Positions 54,907 to 63,901 of a stretch of 64,000 nucleotides of DNA are shown here, in pieces. The stretch is from Pandoraea nosoerga (lineage in GTDB: Bacteria; Pseudomonadota; Gammaproteobacteria; Burkholderiales; Burkholderiaceae): positions 124,001-188,000 of the forward strand of contig NZ_CABPSC010000001.1 of NCBI RefSeq assembly GCF_902459585.1, in the 5' to 3' direction. The stretch's first letter is position 1. The number at the start of each line of letters is the position of its first letter. The notes beneath the pieces were generated by a model. It did not search any database and was not told the DNA's origin. It saw nothing but the letters and a program-made list of their open reading frames with translations. Both the position numbers and the translations under genes were made by a program.

Positions 54907-55614
54907 ATGACCGATCTTTCCCAATTTCCGATCACGCGCAAGTGGCCCGCTGCGCACCCCGACCGCCTGCAACTGTACTCGCTGCCCACGCCCAACGGCG
55001 TGAAGGTGTCGATCATGCTCGAGGAAATCGGGCTGCCTTACGAACCGCATCTGGTGAATTTTCAGACGGACGACCAGTTCTCGCCGGAATTCCTCTCGCT
55101 CAACCCGAACAACAAGATTCCCGCGATCCTTGATCCCGACGGCCCCGGCGGCAAGCCGCTGCCGCTGTTCGAGTCGGGCGCGATCCTGTGGTACCTGGCC
55201 GAGAAGACAGGCAAGCTGCTGCCCTCGGACCCGGCCGCGCGCTACGAAACACTGCAATGGGTAATGTTCCAGATGGGCGGCGTGGGACCGATGTTCGGCC
55301 AGGTCGGCTTCTTCCACAAGTTCGCCGGCAAGGAGTTCGAAGACAAGCGCCCGCGCGAGCGTTACGTGAATGAAGCGAAGCGCTTGCTGGCCGTACTGGA
55401 CGGACGCCTTGCCAATCGCCAGTGGATCATGGGCGACGAGTACACCATCGCGGATATCGCCACGTTCCCGTGGATTCGCAACCTCGTCGGGTTCTACGAG
55501 GCGGGCGAGCTGGTCGGCTTCAGCCAGTTCAGGAACGTGCAGCGCGCGCTCGACGCGTTCGTTGCGCGCCCGGCGGTCGTTCGCGGGCTCGATATTCCGA
55601 AGCGCCCCGCGTAA
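54907..55614 (+). CDS. Glutathione S-transferase, YfcG-like
   Basis: A 235-residue GST. The thioredoxin-like N-terminal domain begins LYSLPTPNGVKVSIMLEEIGLPYE (TPNG replaces the classical Ser/Tyr region), with SLNPNNKIPAILDPDGPGG and PLFESGAILWYLAEKTG, closely resembling the YfcG/YghU disulfide-reductase branch. The helical C-terminal domain follows. Likely a glutathione-dependent disulfide or peroxide reductase. Its stop is 1 bp from that of the convergent methyltransferase gene. Confidence 0.9.
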   Translation: MTDLSQFPITRKWPAAHPDRLQLYSLPTPNGVKVSIMLEEIGLPYEPHLVNFQTDDQFSPEFLSLNPNNKIPAILDPDGPGGKPLPLFESGAILWYLAEKTGKLLPSDPAARYETLQWVMFQMGGVGPMFGQVGFFHKFAGKEFEDKRPRERYVNEAKRLLAVLDGRLANRQWIMGDEYTIADIATFPWIRNLVGFYEAGELVGFSQFRNVQRALDAFVARPAVVRGLDIPKRPA

Positions 55615-55615
55615 G

Positions 55616-56470
55616 TTATGCCGGGGCGCGTGCCGCGAGATGCCAACACGCCGCGGTAAAACGCACCTCGTCGCCTTCGATGAACGGTGTGAAGGCTTGC
55701 ACGACGACATCGGCGACGCGCTCCCGTTCCGGCGGTGAAAGCCCGGCGAGCGCCTGGCCGACCGGTCCTAGTCGCGACACGTAGTCGCGAAGATCGGCCC
55801 GTGCGAACGCGCACTCGAACTGGACCGGCGTGAGCGCGACGTCCTCCCATCCGCCCGCCGTCAGTATCGCTTCGACACGCTCGCGCTGCGCGAAGCCGAA
55901 CTGGCCGGGCGCGCCCGGCTCACGCGGCGGCAAGGCCGGCAGCAGTTGCACGGCGGCACGCTCGGCGGTCGTCATGAATGGATTTTCGGCGGGACTGCGC
56001 CAGGCGAGCGCGTGCAGCCATGCGCCCGGCTTCGCCGCGGTGCGCAGGTTGTCGAAAGCCGCGACGGGATCGTCGAAGAACATCACGCCCAGACGCGAGA
56101 CGACGAGATCGAACTGCCCGGCGGGAAAGTCATGCGTTTGCACGTCGGCGGACAGAAACTCGATGGGAACCCGTGCATGCGCGGCGCGCGAACGTGCCGT
56201 GGCGATCATCGGCGCCGAAATGTCCACCCCCGTACATTGCCAGCGCTCGCCCAGCGCGCCGGCGATGGCGAGCGTCGCGCCGCCAGTGCCGCAGCCGACG
56301 TCGAGCAAGCGGCCCGATGGCACACGCCGCGCCGTCTCCCTCACCCGGTCGATGAGAAATCGCGCCAGCGGCGCAAACATCCGGTCTATCGCGACACGGT
56401 TGTCGATCCAGGCGTTGCCCGATCGGCCGTTCCATAGCGCGGATTGTTCCTGATTGGCCTGATGCGTCAT
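55616..56470 (-). CDS. Class I SAM-dependent methyltransferase
   Basis: A 284-residue methyltransferase. Motif I is RLLDVGCGTGGATLAIAG (about residues 54-71), motif II region VDISAPMIATA, and FDLVVSRLGVMFFDDP is motif IV. ATG 56470 has GAGG upstream. The substrate is unknown; it resembles UbiE-like small molecule methyltransferases. Its upstream region has a promoter with the 19-bp spacer typical of MerR/SoxR control, suggesting a redox or metal stress response. Confidence 0.85.
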   Translation of the reverse strand: MTHQANQEQSALWNGRSGNAWIDNRVAIDRMFAPLARFLIDRVRETARRVPSGRLLDVGCGTGGATLAIAGALGERWQCTGVDISAPMIATARSRAAHARVPIEFLSADVQTHDFPAGQFDLVVSRLGVMFFDDPVAAFDNLRTAAKPGAWLHALAWRSPAENPFMTTAERAAVQLLPALPPREPGAPGQFGFAQRERVEAILTAGGWEDVALTPVQFECAFARADLRDYVSRLGPVGQALAGLSPPERERVADVVVQAFTPFIEGDEVRFTAACWHLAARAPA

Positions 56471-56555
56471 TGCAAACCTCGTTGCGTGCTCGCCGGGAGC
56501 GCCCACGCGATCCCCATGATGTCGTGATCTGCGCTCGGCACGGCTGACCTCACAC

Positions 56556-56586
56556 AGTTTGCCAATTCAAGTCGACTTCAGGTCAA
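56556..56586 (-). promoter_or_regulatory. MerR/SoxR-type promoter of the methyltransferase gene
   Basis: Reading the minus strand, TTGACC (56581-56586) and CAAACT (56556-56561) are 19 bp apart. The spacer holds TGAAGTCGACTTGA, a perfect inner palindrome, and CCTGAAGTCGACTTGAAT matches the SoxR box CCTCAAGTTAACTTGAGG at 13 of 18 bases. Long spacers with an internal dyad are the hallmark of MerR-family activation. Confidence 0.6.
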
Positions 56587-56627
56587 GCACTTTTCAAAGT
56601 CTTTCGCCGGGACGTTTTCGCGCCGCT

Positions 56628-57134
56628 TCACGCGCTCGCGCCGAAGGCGTCGTGATATGCGACGGCGCCCGAAGGCATGGCGCCGTCGAAGCGCACGATC
56701 TGGAAGTACTCGGCGGGTGCGCCCGGCAGCGTGACCTCTGACGCTGCCTGAAAGCCGAAACGTCCGTAGTAGGCTGGCTCGCCGAGCACGACGCACCCTG
56801 CTGCGCCAAGCGCGCGCAGCGCGCCGAGCGACGCGCGCACGAGTTGGCTGCCGATGCCGCGCCCTTGTTTTTCCGGGGCCACGGAGAGGGGGCCGAGGCC
56901 GTACCAGCGCGCGCTCCCGTCGGAGATCGTCACCGGCGAGACGGCCACGTGACCGACGATGTCGTGGCCTTCCTGAGCAACGAGCGAGATCGTCAGTTGG
57001 CCCGCGCGACGCAGTGCATTCACGATGAACTGCTCCGTGTGAGCGGTATGCGGCGCATCTCGGAAAGCGGCGACGGTCAGCGCTTCGATAGCGTCGACGT
57101 CGGCCGGGGTTTCACTTCGGATATGGAGGGTCAT
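56628..57134 (-). CDS. GNAT-family N-acetyltransferase (YhbS-like)
   Basis: A 168-residue acetyltransferase. LHIRSETPADVDAIEALTVAAF opens the fold, and LGPLSVAPEKQGRGIGSQLVRASL contains the acetyl-CoA Q/RxxGxG/A motif. The C-terminal EPAYYGRFGFQAASEVTLPGAP resembles YhbS-type proteins. ATG 57134 is chosen; ATG 57143 is 9 bp upstream in frame. No partner gene reveals its substrate. Confidence 0.87.
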   Translation of the reverse strand: MTLHIRSETPADVDAIEALTVAAFRDAPHTAHTEQFIVNALRRAGQLTISLVAQEGHDIVGHVAVSPVTISDGSARWYGLGPLSVAPEKQGRGIGSQLVRASLGALRALGAAGCVVLGEPAYYGRFGFQAASEVTLPGAPAEYFQIVRFDGAMPSGAVAYHDAFGASA

Positions 57135-57242
57135 GGACGGCATTGTATGCCGTGACAGCGCAAAGCACCGACTTTGCCGACGTCGGCGGGCGCGGTCGAC
57201 GCGCCCGGAGGTCGCGCCGCCCACCGCACGGCGGGCGGTGGA

Positions 57243-59801
57243 TCACTGCGCGGGCGCCGAAGCCGAGGGCGCGGGAGGGAGCGCAAGGTTTTGCGGTGTT
57301 GCCGACGGGCTCGCCGGCACTGTCGGCGCGGAGGGCCCCGCGGACGCGGGCGGCGGCGCTCCGCCTGGGCCATCCCACTCGCCGGGCACGCCGGGAATCG
57401 TGGTGCCGTGCGGCACGCTCGCCGGCGCCGCGTATTCGGGCTGCGCCAGCACCGCGGACGCGACCGGCACGGGCAGCGGGGCGGCATCGCTTGCCGCGTC
57501 GGGCAGCACCGCCGCCGGTGCCGAGCTCGGCGGCGGCGCCTGACGCTTCACTGGCGCCTTCGGCTTGTGTTCCGTCGCCGGCGCCTTCGCGAACCGTTGC
57601 CTGATCCATTCCGACGCGCGCGCCCACCAGTCGCTGTACCAGTGGTGGTGGTCCGGCGCCTCGAACTTCGCGCTGGCGTCGATGATCCTGGCGCGCAACG
57701 CACGCGAGAAGACATCGCCCACGATCGGCAGCGCGCTGTGCGCGCCCTGCCCCCAGTAGTCGCTGAGCAGCGTGATGCGGCTGTCGTTGAAGCCGACCCA
57801 CGCCCCGGCCACGAGCTGCGGCTGCATCAGGATGAACCAGCCGTCGGCGTTGTCCTGCGTCGTACCGGTCTTGCCCGCGACGTCGGCGCGAATGCCGAAG
57901 CGGGTGCGGATCGCGCTGCCGGTGCCGCGATCGATCACGCCGCGCATGGTGTCGAGCAGCGTGTAGTCGTCGTCGGCCGACAGCGCGCGCTCCGGGCGCG
58001 CCGGCGAGAACGTCGCGAGCACGTCGCCTTCCGTGTTCGTGATCTGCGTGACCATCGTCGGCTCGCGGTACTCGCCGCCGTCGGCGATCGTGCCGTAGGC
58101 GGCCACCATTTCCTTGAGCGACACGGGGCTCGTACCGAGCGCGAGCGACGGCACCGGCTCGAGCTTGCTCTCGCGCACGCCCATGGCGCGCGCCAGCCCC
58201 ACGACGCGGGATGGCCCGACGTCCTGCATGAGCTGCGCCGTGACCGTATTGCGCGACTGTGCGAGCGCGTCGCGCAGCGTCATCGGCCGGTTCGTCGGCG
58301 CGCTGTCGTCGCTCGGACGCCATATCTCGCCACCCGCGAGCGGGATTTCCACGAGCTGATCCACGATGGTGTCCTCGGGCTTGCGCCCCTTCACGAACGC
58401 CGCGCCGTACACGAACGGCTTGAACGTGGAGCCGGGCTGACGGCGCGCCTGCTGCACATGGTCGAACGGGTCGGTGGTGAAGTCGCGGCTGCCGACCCAC
58501 GCACGGATCTCGCCGGTGCGCGGATCGACGGCCAGGAAGCCGGCTTGCACGCGCGTTTTCGTCGCGCGCAGACTGTGCATGAACGCCCGGTCGGCCAGAA
58601 GGCGCTTCATGGCGACCTCGGGCGCCTCGCCGCCGGCCACTGCGTTGCGGTACTCCGCCGACTCGCGCACGAACGACTGGACGAGCGCCGCGCTGTCTCG
58701 CCAGCCGCCTCGCGCGGACCAGTTGGCGTCCGCGATGCCCTGGAGCTGATTCGCCTGTCGCGTGAGCGCCTGCGTTGCCATCGTCTGCAGGCGCGAATCG
58801 AGGGTCGTGTGCACGACGAGGCCATCGGAGTAGATGTTGTAATCGTTGCGATCGGCCCAGCCGATGAGCCATTTGCGCAACTGCTGCGCGAAGTGCGGCG
58901 CCGGGCCGGGCTCTTCCGCCTGGCGCTCGAAATCGATGCGCAATGGACGCTTTTGCAGCGCTGCGAGCCTGGATGCGTCGAGATCCCCGAACCTGACCAT
59001 CTGGGCGAGCACCGTATTGCGGCGCTGCAACGCGCGCTCGGGATTGATCACCGGGTTGTAGTAGCTGTTGCCCTTGAGCATGCCGACGAGGGTTGCCGCC
59101 TCGACCACGTCGAGCTGATCGGCCGACTTGTCGAAGTACGTTCGCGCGGCCATCTCGATGCCGTAGGCGTTGTACAGGAACGGCACGGTGTTCAGGTAGG
59201 TCTCGAGAATCTCCGGCTTGGTGTAGAGCGCCTCGATCTTGAACGCGGTGATCGCTTCCTTGAGCTTGCGCGTGAGCGTGGGCGCGCGGCCGATCTCGTC
59301 CGGATACAGGTTTCGCGCGAGCTGTTGCGTGAGCGTGGAGCCGCCTTGCCGATCGCCCGAGAACGTATGCAGCGCCGCCGACGCCGTGCGCTTCAGGTCG
59401 ATGCCGTGGTGTTCGTAGAAGCGATGGTCTTCGGTGGCAACGAGCGCCTTGACGACGTTGGGCGACACCTTCGCGAGCGGCACCCATTCGCGGTTCGACG
59501 GACGAAACTCGGCGAGTAGTTTGCCGTCGGCCGACAGCACCTGTGCGGGACGGTCCACTTTCGCTCGCCGGATGTCGCGGATACCCGGCGTGAAAGGAAT
59601 CAGGATCAGCGCGTAGGCCACCAGCAGGCAGGGCCCGGCGGCGATGGCGATGAGCACGCCGCGGCGCGTGGGATGACGCAGGTGATACCCGGCGCGAGAC
59701 ACGTAGGGGCGCAGGGGTTGGGCAAGTCGAACCGCGTGCCGGCCGGCCTGGGCGGCGGCGCGCAGCAGTGACGCAAACAGCGACGAAATCGGGCGCTTCA
59801 C
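57243..59801 (-). CDS. Class A penicillin-binding protein (bifunctional transglycosylase/transpeptidase)
   Basis: An 852-residue protein: cytoplasmic arginine-rich tail, one TM helix (about residues 48-70), GT51 glycosyltransferase with VATEDHRFYEHHG (catalytic Glu124) and GGSTLTQQLARNLY, then a transpeptidase with the serine motif PGSTFKPF, SRN and KTGTT. The C-terminal ~110 residues are Pro/Ala-rich and low-complexity. It polymerises and cross-links peptidoglycan. It differs from PBP1a and PBP1b of enterics, so I give no symbol. It is a single gene with no visible operon partner. Confidence 0.9.
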   Translation of the reverse strand: MKRPISSLFASLLRAAAQAGRHAVRLAQPLRPYVSRAGYHLRHPTRRGVLIAIAAGPCLLVAYALILIPFTPGIRDIRRAKVDRPAQVLSADGKLLAEFRPSNREWVPLAKVSPNVVKALVATEDHRFYEHHGIDLKRTASAALHTFSGDRQGGSTLTQQLARNLYPDEIGRAPTLTRKLKEAITAFKIEALYTKPEILETYLNTVPFLYNAYGIEMAARTYFDKSADQLDVVEAATLVGMLKGNSYYNPVINPERALQRRNTVLAQMVRFGDLDASRLAALQKRPLRIDFERQAEEPGPAPHFAQQLRKWLIGWADRNDYNIYSDGLVVHTTLDSRLQTMATQALTRQANQLQGIADANWSARGGWRDSAALVQSFVRESAEYRNAVAGGEAPEVAMKRLLADRAFMHSLRATKTRVQAGFLAVDPRTGEIRAWVGSRDFTTDPFDHVQQARRQPGSTFKPFVYGAAFVKGRKPEDTIVDQLVEIPLAGGEIWRPSDDSAPTNRPMTLRDALAQSRNTVTAQLMQDVGPSRVVGLARAMGVRESKLEPVPSLALGTSPVSLKEMVAAYGTIADGGEYREPTMVTQITNTEGDVLATFSPARPERALSADDDYTLLDTMRGVIDRGTGSAIRTRFGIRADVAGKTGTTQDNADGWFILMQPQLVAGAWVGFNDSRITLLSDYWGQGAHSALPIVGDVFSRALRARIIDASAKFEAPDHHHWYSDWWARASEWIRQRFAKAPATEHKPKAPVKRQAPPPSSAPAAVLPDAASDAAPLPVPVASAVLAQPEYAAPASVPHGTTIPGVPGEWDGPGGAPPPASAGPSAPTVPASPSATPQNLALPPAPSASAPAQ

Positions 59802-59887
59802 GATGCGAGAACGCGTAACAAAGTCCGCATCCTACCAAACCGGGAGGCCTTGCCGGCCGTTTCAGCGCTGGCGGGGCTGCCGGGGTG

Positions 59888-60604
59888 TCAGGGCACGATG
59901 GGCACCGGCGAATCGGGCTCCAGCTTGCGCCACACGAACCCGATGTGCTCACGCATGACGCGGCGCGCCTCTTCCGGCTGGCGCGTGCGGATCGCCTCCC
60001 ACAGGGCGAGATGCTGCGCGAGGATGTGCTCCGACGCCTGCTCGCGCAGCTCCACGAGTCCTGCGTTGTTGAGCGAGATGTGCTCGTAGAGCATCTTGAC
60101 CACGCTGCCCTGCAAATGCCGCAGCATCGCGTTGTGCGACGCGTTGGCAAGGGCGGTGTGGAAGTCGCCGTCGAGCCGCGACTCGAGCACCGTATCGCCG
60201 CGCTGGTGCGCGTCGACCAGGCCGTCGACCAGTTCACGCATTCGCGCCAGATCTTCGTCGGTCGCACGCACCGCGGCGAGATACGCGGTGGTGCCTTCGA
60301 GCATCAGGCGAAATTCGAGCATGTCCGGACGCAGCTCCGGGTGATCGCTCACCAACTGCCGCCACGGCGAAATCAGCCCCGTCTGCAGGCGATCCGACAC
60401 GAACACCCCGGAGGCGGCGCGCGTCTTGAGCAAGCCGCGTGCGACGAGGCGTTGCAGCGCGGTGCGTACCGTCGAGCGGGCCACGCCGAGCGATTCGGCG
60501 AGTGCACGCTCGGACGGAAGGCGCTCGCCGGGCGACCAGACGCCCTCGATCAGACGGGTCTCCAGCTCGCGCGTGATGCGCTCGGTCAGGTTGGGGCCGC
60601 TCAC
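59888..60604 (-). CDS. GntR-family (FadR/LldR subfamily) regulator
   Basis: A 238-residue regulator. The winged helix (LTERITRELETRLIEGVWSPGERLPSERALAESLGVARSTVRTALQRLVARGLL) begins right after the start and the FCD effector domain follows (RLDGDFHTALANASHNAML...). GTG at 60604 is chosen because GCAGGAGACG is just upstream and it fits the family length. It is divergent from lutABC, so it most likely responds to lactate or a related acid. The palindrome at 60712-60728 is its likely operator. Confidence 0.88.
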   Translation of the reverse strand: MSGPNLTERITRELETRLIEGVWSPGERLPSERALAESLGVARSTVRTALQRLVARGLLKTRAASGVFVSDRLQTGLISPWRQLVSDHPELRPDMLEFRLMLEGTTAYLAAVRATDEDLARMRELVDGLVDAHQRGDTVLESRLDGDFHTALANASHNAMLRHLQGSVVKMLYEHISLNNAGLVELREQASEHILAQHLALWEAIRTRQPEEARRVMREHIGFVWRKLEPDSPVPIVP

Positions 60605-60711
60605 GGTGGCGTCTCCTGCGAATGACGGTATGCGGTGGATGCGCCGGTGCGAGCGCGTCTCCCATGCCGGGAGAGTCCGGCGATTTTGCCCGCCCCGGCG
60701 CATGCCGCGGC

Positions 60712-60728
60712 AACTGGTACGACCAGTT
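60712..60728. promoter_or_regulatory. FadR/LldR-type operator
   Basis: AACTGGT-ACG-ACCAGTT is a perfect 7+3+7 palindrome with the TGGT-N3-ACCA core of FCD-type GntR regulators. It lies between the divergent regulator and lut genes. The rest of this 355-bp region (60605-60959) holds a small ORF at its right end. Confidence 0.8.
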
Positions 60729-60870
60729 TGCCCGAACGCTTCTCGAGTGTCGATCATCGCGGCAGCCGGACGACAGGTCCGCGCGAATTGCCGCGCCCCT
60801 CGCGCAACGCGTGGCCACGCGCACGGCACCAGACCGTAGAGAAATCGACCGCCAAATCGAGGAGGCGTAA

Positions 60871-60963
60871 GTGCAAGTGTGGGTTCAGGACTACGTGCCG
60901 GGTGGCACGCTATGGATCGCGGCGCGCGGCGAGGACTTCGTCGCCGTAGGAGAAACCTCATGA
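60871..60963 (+). CDS. 30-codon ORF coupled to lutA; possible remnant of a lactate permease gene
   Basis: A GTG-initiated 30-residue ORF with an excellent ribosome-binding site (GAGGAGG, 5 bp spacing). It ends TCATGA so that its stop overlaps the lutA ATG. Its N-terminus, MQVWVQDYVPGGTLWIAA, recalls the start of LldP lactate permeases (W-Q-Y-P-G-LW-SA pattern), which often precede lutABC in Burkholderiaceae. It may be the leftover 5' end of a deleted lldP, kept as a translational entry point, or a small leader. The similarity is from memory and unverified. Confidence 0.5.
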   Translation: MQVWVQDYVPGGTLWIAARGEDFVAVGETS

Positions 60964-61763
60964 AGGTGGCGCTGTTCGTCCCCTGTTTCATCGACGCCCT
61001 CTTTCCCGAAGTCGGCGTCGCCACGCTCGAATTGCTCGAGAAGCTCGGCCTGAGTGTCGAATACCCGCGCCGACAGACCTGCTGCGGGCAGCCGCTGGCA
61101 AACAACGGCTGCGAGGCGGATGCCGCCGGCGCAGAAGCGCTCTTCGTCGAGAACTTCGCCGGGTACGACTACGTGATCGCGCCATCGTCGAGTTGCGTAC
61201 ATCACGTCCGCAAGCACCTGAGAGCGGCCGGCGAGTCGGAGCGCATCGCCGCCGTGCGGGCAAACACCTACGAGCTCACCGAGTTCCTGCACGACGTGCT
61301 CGATGTCCGCAAGTTCCCCTGGGCGGACTTTCCTCACACGGTGGGCCTTCACGACAGTTGCAGCGCCATCCGTCATCTGCACGCGGCCTCGGCCAGCGAA
61401 ATTCCCGGCCAGCCATGGTCGAAAGCCCGCACGCTGCTCGAAGGCGTGCGCGGCATCCGCTTCGCGGCGCCACGCCGTGCCGACGAATGCTGCGGCTTCG
61501 GCGGCACGTTCTCCGTGTCCGAGCAGGCCGTGTCCGTCAGAATGGGGCAGGACAAGGTGCGCGATCACCTCGAGGCCGGCGCGCAAGTCATCGTCTCGGC
61601 CGACATGTCGTGCCTCATGCATCAAAAGGGCTGCGCCGCCCGCAACGCGATGCCGATGCGCTTCGTGCACATCGCGCAGGTGCTCAACGGCGCGCGCCTC
61701 GATGCGCCTCGGGCCCTGGCAGCGACGCACGCGACGAACGGAAATGCCGGGGTGCGCGCATGA
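60960..61763 (+). CDS. lutA: Lactate utilisation iron-sulfur protein A
   Basis: A 267-residue (Fe-S) oxidoreductase with two CCG domains. CFIDALFPEVGVATLELLEKLGLSVEYPRRQTCCGQP (about residues 11-47) and later HDSCSAIRHL, DECCGFGGTFSV are the Cys-rich motifs. TAGGAGAAACC precedes the ATG. With LutB and LutC it oxidises L-lactate to pyruvate. Its stop overlaps lutB by ATGA. Confidence 0.93.
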   Translation: MKVALFVPCFIDALFPEVGVATLELLEKLGLSVEYPRRQTCCGQPLANNGCEADAAGAEALFVENFAGYDYVIAPSSSCVHHVRKHLRAAGESERIAAVRANTYELTEFLHDVLDVRKFPWADFPHTVGLHDSCSAIRHLHAASASEIPGQPWSKARTLLEGVRGIRFAAPRRADECCGFGGTFSVSEQAVSVRMGQDKVRDHLEAGAQVIVSADMSCLMHQKGCAARNAMPMRFVHIAQVLNGARLDAPRALAATHATNGNAGVRA

Positions 61764-63184
61764 ACACGAGCAAGCGGGTCGATCATGCGAAACACGCCGA
61801 GGCATTTCTCGCCAAGACGGCGCACGTCGCGTTCCACGACAAGCGTCTGTGGGACCTGCGCATGAAGCGCGACGCGCAGGCCGCTTCCATCGACGAATGG
61901 GAGACGCTGCGCACGCTCGCCTCGCAGATCAAGGAACATACGCTCTCGCGGCTCGGCGACTATCTCGAGCAGTTCGCGACGCAAGCCGAAGCCAATGGCG
62001 TGAAGGTGCACTGGGCGCTCGACGCGGTATCCCACAACGCGATCGTGCACGGCATTCTCGCCGCCCACGGCGTGCGCACGCTCGTCAAGAGCAAGTCGAT
62101 GCTCACCGACGAGTGCGAGTTGCGCGAATATCTCGAGCCGCGCGGCATCGAGGTCATGGAGACCGATCTCGGCGAACGCATCCAGCAGTTGGACAAGCAA
62201 CCGCCCTCGCACGTGGTGGTGCCGGCGGTGCACAAGCTGCGCGGCGACGTCGCCCGGCTCTTCGGCCGCACGCTCGGCACCGACCCGACGAACGACGACG
62301 TGCATTATCTCGCCGAGAGCCAGCGGCGGACCACGCGCCCGGCGTTTCTGGAGGCCGGCGCCGGCATGACGGGCTGCAACTTCGCGGTGGCCGAGACAGG
62401 GACCGTCGTCGTCTGCACCAACGAAGGCAACGCCGACCTGTCCGCCAATGTGCCGCCGGTCCACATCGTCTCCATCGGCATCGAGAAGCTGATTCCCCGC
62501 ATGGCCGATCTCGGCGTGTTCGTCCGGCTGCTCTCGCGCAGCGCACTGGGCTCGCCGATCACACAGTACACGTCGCATTTCCGTGCGCCGCGGCCCGGGA
62601 CCGAGATGCACTTCGTCATCGTCGACAATGGCCGCTCGGCGCGTCTGGCGATGGACGACTTCTGGTATTCGCTCAAGTGCATTCGCTGCGGCGCGTGCAT
62701 GAACACCTGCCCCGTGTACCGGCGCAGCAGCGGCCTGTCGTATGGCAGCACGTATGCGGGCCCCATCGGGGCGATTCTCAATCCGGCCTCCGATCTGAAG
62801 CGTTACAGCGCGCTGCCGTTCGCCTCGACGATGAACGGCAGTTGCAGCAACGTCTGCCCGGTGCGCATCAACATCCACGAACAACTGTACAAATGGCGCC
62901 AGATCGTCGCCGAAGAAGGCGAGCTGCCGCGCGTCAAGCGACACCTGATCAAGCTCGCCGGCAAGCTGCTCGCCAGCCCGGCGCTGTATCGGGCATCGGT
63001 CAGGTCGATGAACGCCGCGCTGCACCGGCTGCCCAATCTCGTGCTCTACAACCCGCTCAACACGTGGGGCAAGGGCCGCGACTTGCCGGAGGCTCCCACG
63101 CAGACGTTCCGTGACTGGTACGACGCGAACCGTCGCGCCAGCGATACCGCGTCGGCAATCGACGACAACCAGGAGGCACGATGA
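61760..63184 (+). CDS. lutB: Lactate utilisation iron-sulfur protein B
   Basis: A 474-residue protein: the N-terminal LUD domain is followed by a ferredoxin-like region with CIRCGACMNTCPVYRR and CSNVCPVRINIHEQ, binding two 4Fe-4S clusters. TGCNFAVAETGTVVVCTNEGNADLS is a conserved LutB segment. ATG at 61760 overlaps the lutA stop; the longer open frame upstream is antisense coding of lutA's frame and is rejected. Its stop overlaps the lutC start. Confidence 0.93.
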   Translation: MNTSKRVDHAKHAEAFLAKTAHVAFHDKRLWDLRMKRDAQAASIDEWETLRTLASQIKEHTLSRLGDYLEQFATQAEANGVKVHWALDAVSHNAIVHGILAAHGVRTLVKSKSMLTDECELREYLEPRGIEVMETDLGERIQQLDKQPPSHVVVPAVHKLRGDVARLFGRTLGTDPTNDDVHYLAESQRRTTRPAFLEAGAGMTGCNFAVAETGTVVVCTNEGNADLSANVPPVHIVSIGIEKLIPRMADLGVFVRLLSRSALGSPITQYTSHFRAPRPGTEMHFVIVDNGRSARLAMDDFWYSLKCIRCGACMNTCPVYRRSSGLSYGSTYAGPIGAILNPASDLKRYSALPFASTMNGSCSNVCPVRINIHEQLYKWRQIVAEEGELPRVKRHLIKLAGKLLASPALYRASVRSMNAALHRLPNLVLYNPLNTWGKGRDLPEAPTQTFRDWYDANRRASDTASAIDDNQEAR

Positions 63185-63810
63185 GCACATCGCGCGAGGC
63201 ATTCCTGGTGCGCGTGCGCGCCGCCCAGCGGGTGGCGTTGCGCGAGGACGATCATCCGGCGCCCGGCGCCCGCGATCCGTTTGCGCTGCCCCCGCTGCCC
63301 GTGTTCGACACGCCGGCCGGTGATCGCACCGAGCGCTTCGGCACGAATCTGACGACGATGGGCGGCGAGCTCGTGGCGCTTGGCGACGCCCGCGAGTTGT
63401 GCGAATGGCTCGCCGAGCGGTTCCCCGGGGTTAGGCCTGTGAGCGCCGCGCCAGAAGCCGCAGTTGCCGAACGGATCGACGTGCTGCGCGCACCGGCGTC
63501 GCTGCACGACGTCGACGTCGGCGTCGTGCGCGCCCGCTACGGCGTGGCGGAGACAGGCTCGGTGTGGCTCTCGGAGCGCGAGTATGGCGTGAACGCGCTC
63601 GGCTATCTCGTACAGCATCTTGTCGTGCTGCTCGATCCGCGCGACATCGTCGATGGCCTGCAAGACATCTACCGCAAACCCGACTTCGCGCAGGCGCGTT
63701 ATGCGGTGCTCGTGACGGGGCCGTCTGCGACGGCCGACATCGAAGGCGTACTCATTCGGGGCGCGCAGGGCGTGCGGTCCTTGACGGTCGTGCTGCTGCC
63801 ACGCGATTGA
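63181..63810 (+). CDS. lutC: Lactate utilisation protein C (LUD domain)
   Basis: A 209-residue LUD-domain protein; VVRARYGVAETGSVWLSEREYGVNALGYLVQHLVVLLDP carries the family ETGS motif, and the C-terminal VTGPSATADIEGVLIRGAQGV is conserved. It completes the LutABC lactate oxidase complex. Start ATGA overlaps the lutB stop. A strong hairpin follows. Confidence 0.92.
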   Translation: MSTSREAFLVRVRAAQRVALREDDHPAPGARDPFALPPLPVFDTPAGDRTERFGTNLTTMGGELVALGDARELCEWLAERFPGVRPVSAAPEAAVAERIDVLRAPASLHDVDVGVVRARYGVAETGSVWLSEREYGVNALGYLVQHLVVLLDPRDIVDGLQDIYRKPDFAQARYAVLVTGPSATADIEGVLIRGAQGVRSLTVVLLPRD

Positions 63811-63814
63811 TCCG

Positions 63815-63854
63815 CCCCGGCGCGCGCGACAGTTTGTCGCGTCGCGCGCCGGGG
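63815..63854 (+). terminator. Very stable hairpin after lutC
   Basis: CCCCGGCGCGCG (63815-63826) pairs with CGCGCGCCGGGG (63843-63854); inside, CGACA-GTT-TGTCG extends the stem with a 3-nt bulge. It begins just after the lutC stop. No T run follows, so it may stop transcription by stability or protect the 3' end. Confidence 0.6.
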
Positions 63855-63864
63855 GGCGTGCACG

Positions 63865-63880
63865 CTTGACGCGCGTCAAG
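63865..63880. promoter_or_regulatory. FNR/Dnr-type CRP-family site
   Basis: CTTGACGCGCGTCAAG is a perfect 16-bp palindrome carrying TTGAC-N4-GTCAA, the FNR/FixK/Dnr form. Its centre (63872.5) is 41.5 bp upstream of a start site predicted from the -10 TACCAT (63902-63907), the class II activator position. Confidence 0.7.
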
Positions 63881-63901
63881 TCGCGTGGCGGGTGCTGCTT
63901 C

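Noticed and set aside
57112-60267. A minus-strand open frame of 1051 codons overlapping the PBP gene
   Set aside because: It lies in another frame of the same strand as the well-supported PBP gene, is rich in Arg/Ala/His with no recognisable domain, and reflects codon bias in GC-rich DNA.
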